Shown: positions 52,601 to 61,248, numbered from the stretch's first letter. The stretch is DNA of 64,000 bases from JADJSS01 sp964490845 (GCA_964490845.1 CAZBED010000001.1:62001-126000); one strand, 5' to 3'. The notes: generated from the sequence alone by a model not told the origin. Translations and numbers: made by a program.

Positions 52601-53361
52601 CTACCGGCAATGCATTGGCTGATATAGGTATTGTTAAGTCCGGCGGCCCCATAGCGAATGTTACGCCTTCAAACCCATATGCAAACGGGAACACAAACTA
52701 TGCAGCATCCGGAATTATAAACCAGAATTATCTTACAAGCGACTATAAAATTAAGGGTAGTTTTACAAATGGATTCTCAGGATTTGCACTGGCCAAAACA
52801 ACTCATAATAACTTATTACCTATAACCCTTACCAAACCATTGAAAGCTGTTTATATAGAAGATTCAGGCAATGAAATCAACTGGACTACCGGTCAGGAGT
52901 TCAATTCTGATTATTTTGAGCTGCAACGCTCAACAAATGCTACTGATTTTATTCCAATTACACGCCTTAAAGGGCACGGAAATTCCAATATGCAACATGA
53001 TTATACATTCATCGATAAGGATTTCACTGCTGAAAAAAATTACTATCGTTTTAAACAAGTGGATTTTAATGGAATTTACAGCTACTCCAATATTGCTATG
53101 GTAAATAATGAAACTGCCGGAAAAAACACTTTTGAGCTATATCCGAATCCTGCCAGAGACCTGTTGACGATTTTAACGGGAAGCAAAACAAACAAAACAA
53201 CCATTCGTATCGTAAACGCGTTTGGAGACGAAATAAAAAAGATAAATCTGCCGGATACAATGCAACATATTATTGATGTTGCTGATTGGAGTAACGGCGT
53301 TTATTTTATAAGTATTATTACAAACGATAAACTAACAACCAGAAGTTTTGTAAAACAATAA
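49648..53361 (+). CDS. Secreted M43-type zinc metalloprotease with T9SS sorting domain
   Basis: 1237 residues from the ATG at 49648; ATG 49627 and TTG 49621 are alternatives, but the 49648 start gives a compact signal peptide. The catalytic motif HEMGHFFGLLH has His191, Glu192, His195 and His201. The pappalysin (M43) pattern continues with 'CRETGDYMCDTPADP' cysteines and the Met-turn 'NIMSYAPHKCVSHFSNEQ'. Then come a PKD-like domain (about 310-380), a cleaved-adhesin/jelly-roll module (about 400-560), a Calx-beta-like domain (about 575-690, ending 'INIKDND'), a second jelly-roll module, and a type A sorting domain ('ELYPNPARDLLTIL' to 'RSFVKQ'). It is probably a surface or secreted protease digesting protein or matrix. 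It is divergent from the two-component genes. Confidence 0.92.
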   Translation: MKLGLLINKAHIISGMVMLFSMGLYSQDLPCATEISREYAEKMRKNIPAFDEFNLSFQKNMSPVGRIAAGLKKNSIPIKIYVVRDNSGVTTFDSTLLKKGLAYMNKLFDGSGLEFYVCGAYNYINNTTYYNLDNTEYELLNNTYGTANVINMYMVNSLTLYGVNTLGVAQTPGGSLWVMMRNNADTTVYAHEMGHFFGLLHTHGYSNTVRTEEFVDGSNCRETGDYMCDTPADPMLYSNTVNNPQVNTQCVYYANQKDDHNQVYMPDVTNIMSYAPHKCVSHFSNEQLAFMNWVYVTERSNLSCNSVNVDFNMTTTVKCDSPYVFQFQKQTTGISNLQWDMNDDGVTDYTTNNPIHSFGSPGIKWVSLSGTAGGITYMRYKPVEISVSNKLPKLNDFNNSPTLPSGWKFFNPDNGRKWDIANVIGPDGQQSNVLRFRNYFYQGYEQVDAVITNAYDLLNYKNARLSFDIAYAPHNVTDTFMIYLSTDCGNSYPYQILKLAGTSLQTHAKQFNEFIPKENDWKNIMIPLNNYVGNYVSFKIVNWNMRGNDVYIDNVLVEGGDSTLTEIGFGKTQVNTSENNNDGLVTCRGYRIISVPVFISSAPTSSVTVSVTATGTATNLFDYELMNNQVVFPTGQTVNKTVNIKIWDDAAAESSETIVLSLTIQGVNAYRTTNRNRKVTINIKDNDPVYPEQKVFSKVLLDEKFNTLTTFIPPGWKTYINGVADSLTIGWISSSFLGTWIYNDIQQNMNTSLDSTHYMVFIPSNFSYSTGQYEQLTTPAYNVSAYDSITVELDHQFQIWPPPVYNATIEYDAWNGTNWVNFYTYNGQQGNIGSLYNAEHPVFSLKGFTNSDFKVRFSLKNNLYAKWYLMDNVKITGFKTKAGVASAMNSTTNLYLGPNELVNFYDTVTGDVIASLQNQSDWNYGCTAISINRAGTGVVPYLEVNPEFNATQKTILITPEFNNPNGNYDITLYYKNAEINGWTSATGNALADIGIVKSGGPIANVTPSNPYANGNTNYAASGIINQNYLTSDYKIKGSFTNGFSGFALAKTTHNNLLPITLTKPLKAVYIEDSGNEINWTTGQEFNSDYFELQRSTNATDFIPITRLKGHGNSNMQHDYTFIDKDFTAEKNYYRFKQVDFNGIYSYSNIAMVNNETAGKNTFELYPNPARDLLTILTGSKTNKTTIRIVNAFGDEIKKINLPDTMQHIIDVADWSNGVYFISIITNDKLTTRSFVKQ

Positions 53362-53378
53362 TGCTCCGGACAACAGGT

Positions 53379-54974
53379 TTATTTCTTTTGATTAACTTCT
53401 GCGTCGAAATCTGCAAAGAAGCGGTCCAGCTGATGGTTACTATCTTCATCAGGTATATTAACAGCATGCTCGTTCTTATGCTCCAGTAAAACATGCTGTT
53501 GCTGTTCAAACAACTTTATATGCAGAAGATTTGCCAAACGCAGAATATTCAATAAAATAAATTCGCGATGCTGAAATTCTTCCCGCTGATTATAAACCTT
53601 ATATGTATAACTTATAGAAATTGTCATTCCGTTCACATGGATGTTCGCCAGAAAAACATCAATGGAAGAATTCTTCGTAAAAGGATATTTCAGTAAAATG
53701 GTGCGTATACCTTCAATAAATTTTTCCACCTTCGGCAGGGGTGTTTCGTATGAAATAAAGATTTCAGTTTTATATTTCTTCAAAATCTTATATCCTTTAT
53801 TATCGATTGTCATATCCGCCAGCTTTCCGTTAGCTACTGTAACAACTGAATCCGCCGGAGTTTTGATTCTGGTAGACCGGAACCCTACTTCCTGAACGAC
53901 TCCTTCAAATCCGTCACCGGAAATAGTATCTCCGATTTTAAAAGGCCTGTCTGCAAAAATCATCAGTGAACCGATAAAATTCTTGACAGTATCCTGAGCG
54001 GCTAACGCAATTGCCAACCCACCGATAGAGATACCGGCAATAACCGTTGTGATATTTACATCTAATATCCGGAGTAAGTAAAATATACCAAAAATGATGA
54101 TACCTGCTTTCAGGAAACGGCGCAATACCTGAATGAGCTGATCATCCAACTGGCTCGGTGTTTTCTTTGCCGCCTGAGCAGCATACCGCATAATAAATTC
54201 GATGAGGCTGTACAAATACCATATCAGGACAACGGCTGAAACCAAATCAACTGATTTCGTCAAAGACGCCGAAAGTTTTGTAGACAATAACAGAGTGGGC
54301 AAAATCAGTTTTAAAACAAAAAACGCCAGCACCAGACTGAATGAATTTGCTATAACTCTCAACAAATCGAGGTCATCAAAAGGGTTGGAGATTTTTCGCT
54401 CTGCGATTTTTTTGATGATGAAATAAGAAATTTGCCTCGATATAAAGTAGGTAATAAAAAATATCAGCATTATTCCGGCCAATCCGACCCATTGCCAGTA
54501 ATGAAGTTTCAAAAATGTCTTTCCCGCCTGATAGGGAAACAGTTTGACCCATATCGCTGAACCGAATGGATATACTAATTTGTGCAACCACGGAATTGCA
54601 TTGACTGTTTCTTTAGAATAATACCAGCTATCTCCTATTTTTTCCAGATATACCTGCGGCAATCTGTTATTCAGCACATAAACTGACTTTTTTCTGACCG
54701 TATCAATATAATCGGGTTTATCGGGAACATCATTCAATTTGATAAAAATCCCCTTCCCGTCCAATATTTGCTTAAGCTGTACGGCATTATGCTCCGCCTC
54801 CTTAATATTTTTGGTATTGAATGCTTTTGCCGCTGTTTTTAAATCATATTCTTCATTTTGCAGATAATGAATATGCGTGTAAATGGTGGAATAGGGCGAA
54901 GAATTGAAGTTATCTTCTGACGAAAAAGCACAAAAACTGTTTAAAAGAATAAAAAATAGAGCAAATTTTTTCAT
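53379..54974 (-). CDS. MscS-family mechanosensitive channel
   Basis: A 531-residue membrane protein. The signal peptide (1-18) precedes a periplasmic domain (about 20-165). Hydrophobic helices lie at about 168-192, 212-238, 245-265 and 285-310, then the MscS pore helix 'TVIAGISIGGLAIALAAQDT' and beta-domain 'FADRPFKIGDTISGDGFEGV'. The C-terminal domain ends in a charged, His-rich tail ('LLHIKLFEQQQHVLLEHKNE'). MscS channels open under membrane tension to release solutes during hypo-osmotic shock. The N-terminal extension is unlike small MscS and may give a second sensing role. It is convergent with the protease gene (17-nt gap). Confidence 0.92.
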   Translation of the reverse strand: MKKFALFFILLNSFCAFSSEDNFNSSPYSTIYTHIHYLQNEEYDLKTAAKAFNTKNIKEAEHNAVQLKQILDGKGIFIKLNDVPDKPDYIDTVRKKSVYVLNNRLPQVYLEKIGDSWYYSKETVNAIPWLHKLVYPFGSAIWVKLFPYQAGKTFLKLHYWQWVGLAGIMLIFFITYFISRQISYFIIKKIAERKISNPFDDLDLLRVIANSFSLVLAFFVLKLILPTLLLSTKLSASLTKSVDLVSAVVLIWYLYSLIEFIMRYAAQAAKKTPSQLDDQLIQVLRRFLKAGIIIFGIFYLLRILDVNITTVIAGISIGGLAIALAAQDTVKNFIGSLMIFADRPFKIGDTISGDGFEGVVQEVGFRSTRIKTPADSVVTVANGKLADMTIDNKGYKILKKYKTEIFISYETPLPKVEKFIEGIRTILLKYPFTKNSSIDVFLANIHVNGMTISISYTYKVYNQREEFQHREFILLNILRLANLLHIKLFEQQQHVLLEHKNEHAVNIPDEDSNHQLDRFFADFDAEVNQKK

Positions 54975-55107
54975 AACCTGACTACAAATATAGCCGATTT
55001 TATGTCAAATATCCCTGAAAAAACCTAAAGAATGAAAAAATGTAAAAATTTTTATTACTGATAATCAACAACTTAAAAAATAAAATGTTAAATTTTAGTA
55101 CTATGTA

Positions 55108-55139
55108 TTGCATAATTCATTGTTTTATCTGTATATTTG
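55108..55139 (+). promoter_or_regulatory. Promoter of the small secreted protein gene
   Basis: TTG (55108-55110), a 21-nt spacer and a perfect TATATTTG (55132-55139). The leader to the ATG at 55182 is about 38 nt. The rest of the 207-bp gap is AT-rich with no other clear signal. Confidence 0.65.
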
Positions 55140-55181
55140 TATTGTCAATTACTTGGTTAACTAACATAAAAAAAAATAAAC

Positions 55182-55550
55182 ATGAACAATTTAATTATCG
55201 CAGCCTTGACATTCGTAATGTTACCTGCACTCAACAACAACACTGTTTCAGCTAAAAACAGTAAACTTTGCAAAGAAGCAAAAAGTGAGTTCGTATTTGA
55301 AAAGATGAATTTCACGAATGATATTATCAATACGCTCCCTTCAGAGAACAATTCAGTCACAAAAGATGAGTATACCTCTGTTGATGTGGATTACATCATT
55401 GAAGAAAACGGCCATGCGTATATCACTTACATTAACGCGGAAGATCAGAAATCCAAGACGGAAGTAGTCAAATTTATCGAGAGTGCTTCTTACGGCCACA
55501 ATATGATTCCCGGAAAGATATACTCTATGCAGTTGACACTGAAAAAATAA
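55182..55550 (+). CDS. Small exported protein of unknown function
   Basis: 122 residues with a signal peptide at 1-24 ('LIIAALTFVMLPALNNNTVSA'). The mature part is acidic and ends in beta-strands ('SVDVDYIIEENGHAYITYIN', 'GKIYSMQLTLKK'), like small periplasmic proteins found widely in Bacteroidota. No motif is recognised. It has its own promoter, and the PadR gene follows after 35 nt with no terminator, so read-through into the PadR-PspC genes is likely. It may belong to the same envelope stress response (inference). Confidence 0.7.
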   Translation: MNNLIIAALTFVMLPALNNNTVSAKNSKLCKEAKSEFVFEKMNFTNDIINTLPSENNSVTKDEYTSVDVDYIIEENGHAYITYINAEDQKSKTEVVKFIESASYGHNMIPGKIYSMQLTLKK

Positions 55551-55585
55551 AATCATTCATTTCTTCAAAAAAATAAACTTTAGAT

Positions 55586-55960
55586 ATGACAACACCATCA
55601 TCAACATCAGCGTTTAGTATCGAGAATACCAAAATTCAAATGCGCAAAGGCATCCTTGAATTTTGTATACTCGGTATTATATCCCGCGGGGAAGTATATG
55701 CTTCCGATATCTTAGACGCTTTAAAGTCCGCCAACATGTTAGTTGTGGAAGGAACGGTTTATCCGCTGTTAACCCGATTAAAAAATGCTGGGCTGCTGAC
55801 TTATGAATGGAGAGAATCCACTTCCGGGCCACCCAGAAAATATTTCACCCTTACGCTGGAAGGCCATACCGCGCTGGAAGAATTAAAAGAAACGTGGAAT
55901 GAACTGCTGAATGCAGCAAATGCGGCCACACATTATCAGAAAAATGAAACCAACCTTTAA
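55586..55960 (+). CDS. PadR-family transcriptional regulator
   Basis: 124 residues. A winged-helix PadR domain occupies nearly the whole protein: 'QMRKGILEFCILGIISRGEV', 'YASDILDALKSANMLVVEGT', 'VYPLLTRLKNAGLLTYEWRE', 'GPPRKYFTLTLEGHTAL'. PadR regulators bind palindromic operators and respond to small molecules or envelope signals. In this phylum a PadR gene directly upstream of a PspC gene is a common pair, seen here with a 30-nt gap. It probably autoregulates the pair (inference). Confidence 0.93.
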   Translation: MTTPSSTSAFSIENTKIQMRKGILEFCILGIISRGEVYASDILDALKSANMLVVEGTVYPLLTRLKNAGLLTYEWRESTSGPPRKYFTLTLEGHTALEELKETWNELLNAANAATHYQKNETNL

Positions 55961-55990
55961 AAATCATAGTAAACTAATAAAACAAACGTC

Positions 55991-57778
55991 ATGATTAAGA
56001 CTTTCAATATCAACCTCGCAGGACAAATCTTCAATATTAATGAAGACGCGTACGAACATTTATCCGGCTATTTCAGTTCTCTTCGCTCCTTTTACAACGA
56101 TGAAGAAGAAAAAGATGAAATTATACGGGATATAGAAAGCCGCTTTGCCGAATTATTTCTGGCAAAAGGCAAAAATTATATTATTACCAAAACAGATGCC
56201 ATTGAAGTGGTCAATATGATGGGAAATCCGCAGGAATTTGACGAAGAAAAAACGCAGCAAAGCCAAACAGCTTCCACTGCATCTTCTTCTTCCTCCACTG
56301 CCACATTTCCTATAGGAAAACGATTATACCGAGACCCTGACAACAGCTTGGTAGCCGGTGTATGCTCCGGTATTTCCAACTACTTTGGTATAGCTGACCC
56401 CATCTGGGTTAGAATAGGATTTATCTTGTTAACCATCATTACCGGTTTTGGTTTCGGGTTGCTCGCCTACCCTATCCTGTGGTTCATCATGCCGGAAGCG
56501 GTAACCTCCACACAGAAACTTGAAATGAGAGGAGAAGCGGTGAACCTGAGTAATATAGAAAAGCAGCTAAAAGATGAAACCCCGGCGGCAAAGCCGAAAG
56601 GTGTGTTTGGACAAATTATAGCATTCCTCGGAGCAGGAGTCTTGTTGTTCTTTAAATTCCTGTTGTGGATTGGTATTGCGTGCGCAGTACTGATTGGTGG
56701 TGTCCTGTTGTTCGCTTTCTTTATCGCCATGATTGTATTATCCATTCTGGCCATAGTAGGTGTTCCTTTTGTTAATACATATTTTTTCGAAAACGCATCG
56801 AATGGCTGGTTTCTGGGGTTTGGTGGTATTTTAGTAGGTATTATCCCAATTATCTTCGGTATTGTCGCCCTTGTACATATCACTTCTAAAAAAGTAAAAC
56901 CTCTAAAGAAACAAGTAGTATTTCCATTAATCGGATTGTTTTTATTTGGGTTCCTGTTATTAAATATCAGCGGCTATAACGCCAAAAAGTTGATCGCTGA
57001 GAAGAAGCGAATTAATCAGACTTACCCATTGAACTACGCATACAAATCCGACACTTTGCAATTAATGATCAATCCAACCATTAAAGATGAAGAGTACAAC
57101 GATGTACATGTGAATGGTATTGCTGACCTGATGAATTTCATCTCCGATCACAATGAAAAGTTTTTCCCTGTAGAGATAGAAATTTATCCAAGCCTTACCG
57201 ACTCGTTTTCGGTTGTAAAAGAGTTTTCAGCGAATGGAAAAACGGATAAAGATGCTATCCAAAATGCTACCTCATTTACTCACAGCATTACACAAATCAA
57301 CAACAAACTGATTATAGACCCATATATACAGTTTGAAAACAACAAGATTAAATTCAGAAACCAGAAATTAAAGGTAAAAGTGTATGTGCCTGAAGGAAAG
57401 ATTATCCGCTGGGATGAACGAACCGAAAAATATATGGACGAAGGGAAACTGGTGATTAACTGGGATAATATCAAGAATCCGAATGGTATACAAATCAACA
57501 TTCCGGTTCCGCCGACACCACCGACATCCATAACGCCTCCGACACCGCCAACACCACCTTCGATGCAAAAGAATATAACTATCAAGATAGATTCCAAGAA
57601 TACAAATGTAAATGAAGAACTGGAAAAGGCAAGAGCGGAACTGGAAAAAGCGGCTGAGGAACTGGAAGCCAAACAGGCAGAGATGGAAGACTCCCTGGAT
57701 CAGGAATTTCATGTGCGCCTGCAACGTGAGCACTATATTTTCAGAATGCAGAACGGCGAACTGATTGCCATTGACTAA
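55991..57778 (+). CDS. PspC domain membrane protein
   Basis: 595 residues. N-terminal ~80 residues form a small helical domain ('YEHLSGYFSSLRSFYNDEEE', 'EIIRDIESRFAELFL') typical of Bacteroidota PspC proteins. A Ser/Thr linker leads to the PspC domain at about 112-172 ('RLYRDPDNSLVAGVCSGISN', 'FGIADPIWVRIGFILL') with two membrane helices. More helices follow at about 208-262, 272-297 and 312-330. The C-terminal half is soluble, with a Pro/Thr-rich hinge (about 505-525) and a coiled coil ('EELEKARAELEKAAEELEAK'). PspC proteins take part in phage-shock-type membrane stress responses. It is the partner of the PadR gene. Confidence 0.92.
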   Translation: MIKTFNINLAGQIFNINEDAYEHLSGYFSSLRSFYNDEEEKDEIIRDIESRFAELFLAKGKNYIITKTDAIEVVNMMGNPQEFDEEKTQQSQTASTASSSSSTATFPIGKRLYRDPDNSLVAGVCSGISNYFGIADPIWVRIGFILLTIITGFGFGLLAYPILWFIMPEAVTSTQKLEMRGEAVNLSNIEKQLKDETPAAKPKGVFGQIIAFLGAGVLLFFKFLLWIGIACAVLIGGVLLFAFFIAMIVLSILAIVGVPFVNTYFFENASNGWFLGFGGILVGIIPIIFGIVALVHITSKKVKPLKKQVVFPLIGLFLFGFLLLNISGYNAKKLIAEKKRINQTYPLNYAYKSDTLQLMINPTIKDEEYNDVHVNGIADLMNFISDHNEKFFPVEIEIYPSLTDSFSVVKEFSANGKTDKDAIQNATSFTHSITQINNKLIIDPYIQFENNKIKFRNQKLKVKVYVPEGKIIRWDERTEKYMDEGKLVINWDNIKNPNGIQINIPVPPTPPTSITPPTPPTPPSMQKNITIKIDSKNTNVNEELEKARAELEKAAEELEAKQAEMEDSLDQEFHVRLQREHYIFRMQNGELIAID

Positions 57779-57798
57779 CTGTTAAAATTCATTAATCA

Positions 57799-57826
57799 CC
57801 CTCCGGCTTTGTAATATGCCGGAGGG
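57799..57826. terminator. GC-rich hairpin without T-tract
   Basis: A perfect 9-bp stem (CCCTCCGGC 57799-57807 with GCCGGAGGG 57818-57826) and a 10-nt loop, 21 nt after the PspC gene. There is no T-run on either side, so it may be a transcript-stabilising or partial terminator rather than a classical one. Confidence 0.55.
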
Positions 57827-57882
57827 AAATGAAACCAATGAAAAAACACAAACAAATTTCTTAATACTCTAAAAACAAAAAA

Positions 57883-58305
57883 ATGAAAAAGTTATCACTT
57901 TTGATAGCCCTGGGAAGCTTTGTCTTCTTATCTATCGCCAAGCCAAGCATTAATGCTTCAACATTTGAAACGTACAGCAGACAAATGCAAGATTTATCAG
58001 CAAGATACATTGCTGATAAGAAGTTCGACTATGCCAATAAGGCGCTCGAAAAATGGGTAGAAAGCTACAATGCCCTTTCAGACACTGAGAAAAAACAGCA
58101 CAATGAAGTGTATTCAGCCATTATGTATCAGCAGGCATGTGCCTATACACAAACCAATGAACTGTACAAAGCGCTGAAGTGCCTGAAAGAATCCGTCAGA
58201 ACAGGATTCAGCAACAGTGAGCAGGCATTAAATGACCCGAACCTGAAGGAGCTAGCCTCTTACACGGAATTTAAAAAAATTATTCAGTCTATCAGCAAAA
58301 GCTAA
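57883..58305 (+). CDS. Small exported TPR-like protein
   Basis: 140 residues with a signal peptide at 1-18 ('LSLLIALGSFVFLSIAKPSI'). The mature part is helical, with a TPR-like pair: 'KKFDYANKALEKWVESYNAL' and 'AIMYQQACAYTQTNELYKAL', then 'SEQALNDPNLKELASYTEFK', a signature often seen in periplasmic TPR proteins ('l..d.dl..l....f'). It probably mediates protein contacts in the periplasm. A strong terminator follows at 58352. It may be co-transcribed with the PadR-PspC genes across the hairpin at 57799, or have its own start. Confidence 0.75.
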   Translation: MKKLSLLIALGSFVFLSIAKPSINASTFETYSRQMQDLSARYIADKKFDYANKALEKWVESYNALSDTEKKQHNEVYSAIMYQQACAYTQTNELYKALKCLKESVRTGFSNSEQALNDPNLKELASYTEFKKIIQSISKS

Positions 58306-58351
58306 TAAAGACAAGCTGACCTGATATTTTTAAAGCAGTTAACAAATGTAT

Positions 58352-58378
58352 GTCCCGGAATTATCCGGGACTTTTTTT
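58352..58378 (+). terminator. Rho-independent terminator
   Basis: An 8-bp stem (GTCCCGGA 58352-58359 with TCCGGGAC 58364-58371), a 4-nt loop and a seven-T run. It ends the PadR-PspC-TPR transcript. Confidence 0.9.
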
Positions 58379-58421
58379 ATCCCTGGAAAAAATACGTACA
58401 TTTAGTGACAAAAAATAGACT

Positions 58422-58817
58422 ATGGATATTTACGCGGGCAGCATTCCATTTAAGATAAAAGAAAAACAACTGAACGAATTATTCAGCCGGTACGGGGAAG
58501 TCACTTCCGTAAAAATTATCATAGACAATATTACTCGGCAGAACAAGGGTTTCGCCTTTATTGTTATGCCTAACGATGATGAAGCTTTGCTGGCCATAGA
58601 GGCATTAGACGGAACAGAAGTAATGGGAAGAAAAATCACTGTTTCCATTTCAGAAGATAAAAAGAAACCCGCACCCAAAAAGAAAAACTGGGGTAAAGGT
58701 GGTACCAACTTTAAAGGAAATTTTGATAAAAGCACCAAGGACTTTCCGGGCAAGAGCGGTTTTCAGAAGGGATCATCAAGGGGAGCTGCAAAAGGCGGCG
58801 GGAGAAGAGGCCGCTAA
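58422..58817 (+). CDS. RRM-type RNA-binding protein
   Basis: 131 residues. One RNA recognition motif spans about 1-80: RNP2 'IYAGSIPF' (2-9), RNP1 'NKGFAFIVM' (about 43-51) and 'ALDGTEVMGRKITVSISE'. A basic, Gly/Lys/Arg-rich tail follows (about 85-131, 'KKPAPKKKNWGKGG', 'RGAAKGGGRRGR'), as in bacterial and plant glycine-rich RRM proteins. Such proteins bind single-stranded RNA and are often cold-induced in cyanobacteria and Bacteroidota. A single-gene unit, convergent with sppA. Confidence 0.93.
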   Translation: MDIYAGSIPFKIKEKQLNELFSRYGEVTSVKIIIDNITRQNKGFAFIVMPNDDEALLAIEALDGTEVMGRKITVSISEDKKKPAPKKKNWGKGGTNFKGNFDKSTKDFPGKSGFQKGSSRGAAKGGGRRGR

Positions 58818-58873
58818 CCATCTGTTTTCATTTTTCCCTTTATGCTTTTCCTTCTATTTTAAAACTTCTGAAA

Positions 58874-60649
58874 TTATTTCAGTGAAATATCATACGGAAG
58901 TTTATACTGTAATACATCCGTTGATTGAATGCGCTGCAATTCTCTGTAGTACAACATTTGAGGTGTAAGCGATTTTAGCATTTTCAGCTCGCTGTCTTTT
59001 TCGTCACCCATCAGGCTGCCAAAAATGCTCTGGATTAATGTCTTTTCTTTTGGATAGCTGACAATATCCGTTTCTTTCACTTTCGCCAGTTCTTTCACAC
59101 GTGTCAGCGCCAGTTCCATCCCCCCCAGTTCATCCACTAATCCTATTTGCTTGGCATCCTGCCCCGTCCATACCCTACCGCGTGCTATTTTGTTGACAGC
59201 GGCAGTATCCATTTTTCTTCCGGTGGCCACCCTGTTCAGAAAAACACCGTATCCTTTTTCAACGTAATGCTGCATTTTACTCAGTTCCAAATCATCCCAG
59301 TCATTGGTGATATTCATATAATTGGCATGCTGGGCAGTTTTAACTTCATCAAACGTAATACCTAATTTTTCATTAAGCGCTTTCCGGATATCCGGAACGA
59401 TACCAAATATTCCGATAGAACCGGTGATGGTATTCGGCTGTGCTATGATTTTATCGGCAAGCGCGGAAATATAATATCCGCCGGAGGCGGCATAATCGCC
59501 CATGGATACGACGACCGGCTTCTTTGATTTTAGTTTTTTAAGTTCGTGATAAATCTGCTCGGAAGCAAAAGCGCTTCCACCCGGAGAGTTGACGCGCAAC
59601 ACCACGCCCTTAATATTTTTATCGTTCTGAAGTTCCTGTAAGATTTTAATATACGCATCTCTGCCTATTACACCTTCATCCTCTTTGCCGTCATTGATTT
59701 CGCCTTCCGCATAAACTACCGCTATTTTATTTTCACCGGCCGATTTACGTTTTGTCTTTACATAACTCAGGTATTTGTCGTAGTTAATCATTTTCAGTTG
59801 CGCATCTTTCTTGTATCCCAGCTTCGATTTCATTTCCTCTTTTACTTCATCCTCATATTTCAGTCCGTCTGAAAACCGGTATTGCTGTACTTCATCCGCG
59901 TCCATGACCGCCAGATTATCCTGTAATAATTTCAGAGAGTCTGCGGAAAGTTTCGTCTTGTTCTTCAATACGGCGAAAAAAGCGGAATTAATATCCTCCA
60001 ATAAAGCAGAACGCTGTATCCTGTCTTCCGGACTCATATCCGTTCTGCGAAAACCTTCTGTGGCGCTTTTAAATTCGCCGACATAAAACACTTTAAAATT
60101 CACCCCCAGTTTATCGTACAGCCCTTTCATATACTGACGTTGCATGGCAAATCCGTCAAACTCACATTCTCCCAGCGGATTCAGAAAAAATTTACTCGCT
60201 GTGGTATTCAATACCAGATTGATTTCCGGAGAGGAATTGGAATACGCATAAATGAACTTACCCGATTTTTTAAAATCTTCCAATGCTTCCTTGAAATCAA
60301 AAACGGTTGCAGGCCCGCATTTCAGTTCATCCACTTTTAAATAAATCCCCTTGATATGGTCATCTGTCTTCGCATAGCTCAGCACTTCTTTTAAATCAAA
60401 TAAGCCGATGGTAGATTCATCCGATATGGAACCTGTAAGGGCAGCCATGGGACTCAGGTTTCTGAACGGGTTATTGTATGCCCGGTCTGTCACTTCACCT
60501 TTCAAGGTAAGGTTCAACACAGAATTCGCCTCAACATTTGCTACAGGCTTACCTCCTGAGAAACCTCCGATGATGATTAAAAAAAACAGAAAAAAACCAA
60601 CACCTAATGCCAGTAAACAGGCAAAAAACAATTTAAGAAAATTCTTCAT
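58874..60649 (-). CDS. sppA: Signal peptide peptidase SppA (67 kDa type)
   Basis: A 591-residue membrane-anchored serine protease that degrades cleaved signal peptides. An N-terminal membrane helix (about 5-30, 'LFFACLLALGVGFFLFFLII') is followed by two tandem SppA/ClpP-like domains. The C-terminal domain holds 'VVLRVNSPGGSAFASEQIYH' and the nucleophile Ser at about 389 in 'GDYAASGGYYIS', then 'NTITGSIGIFG'. The general-base Lys is expected in the N-terminal domain, as in E. coli SppA. Length is normal for the long form. It is divergent from folK. Confidence 0.94.
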   Translation of the reverse strand: MKNFLKLFFACLLALGVGFFLFFLIIIGGFSGGKPVANVEANSVLNLTLKGEVTDRAYNNPFRNLSPMAALTGSISDESTIGLFDLKEVLSYAKTDDHIKGIYLKVDELKCGPATVFDFKEALEDFKKSGKFIYAYSNSSPEINLVLNTTASKFFLNPLGECEFDGFAMQRQYMKGLYDKLGVNFKVFYVGEFKSATEGFRRTDMSPEDRIQRSALLEDINSAFFAVLKNKTKLSADSLKLLQDNLAVMDADEVQQYRFSDGLKYEDEVKEEMKSKLGYKKDAQLKMINYDKYLSYVKTKRKSAGENKIAVVYAEGEINDGKEDEGVIGRDAYIKILQELQNDKNIKGVVLRVNSPGGSAFASEQIYHELKKLKSKKPVVVSMGDYAASGGYYISALADKIIAQPNTITGSIGIFGIVPDIRKALNEKLGITFDEVKTAQHANYMNITNDWDDLELSKMQHYVEKGYGVFLNRVATGRKMDTAAVNKIARGRVWTGQDAKQIGLVDELGGMELALTRVKELAKVKETDIVSYPKEKTLIQSIFGSLMGDEKDSELKMLKSLTPQMLYYRELQRIQSTDVLQYKLPYDISLK

Positions 60650-60728
60650 ACCAGAGATTTATTCCGTTTAAATGATATTTTAATTCAGAAAGTTCAAAAT
60701 TAGTTGTTATAATTGGAAAAATATTACG

Positions 60729-61214
60729 TTGCATACAGTTTATTTGCTTTTAGGCTCTAACAAAGGTAATCGAAAGCGTTTCCTGGCGCTGGCCCGGCAA
60801 CTGATACAACAGCATGCCGGTTTTATTATCCAATCTTCACCGGTTTTTGTTACAGAGCCCTGGGGAAATGACAACCAGCCTAAATACCTGAACCAGGCGC
60901 TGAAAGTGAATACGCATGAAACTCCTTTCCGCTTATTGAAAACATTGAAAAGAATAGAAAAAGTGCTGGGCAGAGTCAATAAACACCACTATTCCGCCCG
61001 CACTATAGATATTGATATTTTGTTTTATGACAACACCCTACTAAAGGCAAAGAACCTGATTATACCGCATCCCCGGCTGCATTTGCGCAACTTTACTCTG
61101 GTGCCGTTGATGGAACTCGATAAAAGTTATACACATCCGGTCTTGCAAAAGTCGATAGAACAACTGATGAAAGAGTGTGAGGATACGCTGAAAGTGAGTA
61201 TTTTTACCCGATAG
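60729..61214 (+). CDS. folK: 2-amino-4-hydroxy-6-hydroxymethyldihydropteridine diphosphokinase
   Basis: A 161-residue HPPK that transfers pyrophosphate from ATP to the pterin in folate synthesis (cytosolic). Motifs are 'VYLLLGSNKGNR' (4-15), 'SSPVFVTEPWGN', 'RTIDIDILFYD' with the two metal-binding Asp residues, and 'IPHPRLHLRNFTLVPLMELD'. All catalytic residues are present. The start is TTG at 60729; no in-frame ATG is near, and the family's N-terminus begins right there. It lies 34 nt upstream of a deoxynucleoside kinase, and the two may be co-transcribed. Confidence 0.93.
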   Translation: MHTVYLLLGSNKGNRKRFLALARQLIQQHAGFIIQSSPVFVTEPWGNDNQPKYLNQALKVNTHETPFRLLKTLKRIEKVLGRVNKHHYSARTIDIDILFYDNTLLKAKNLIIPHPRLHLRNFTLVPLMELDKSYTHPVLQKSIEQLMKECEDTLKVSIFTR

Positions 61215-61248
61215 AAAGGAGATATTCCTTTGCGAACTGCAGGCAAAT

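Noticed and set aside
54985..55009. Complete promoter for the MscS gene from the minus-strand TATATTTG and an upstream TTTG
   Set aside because: The spacer between the boxes is only 13 nt and the start point would fall within a few nt of the ATG. Kept only as part of the box-distance observation.
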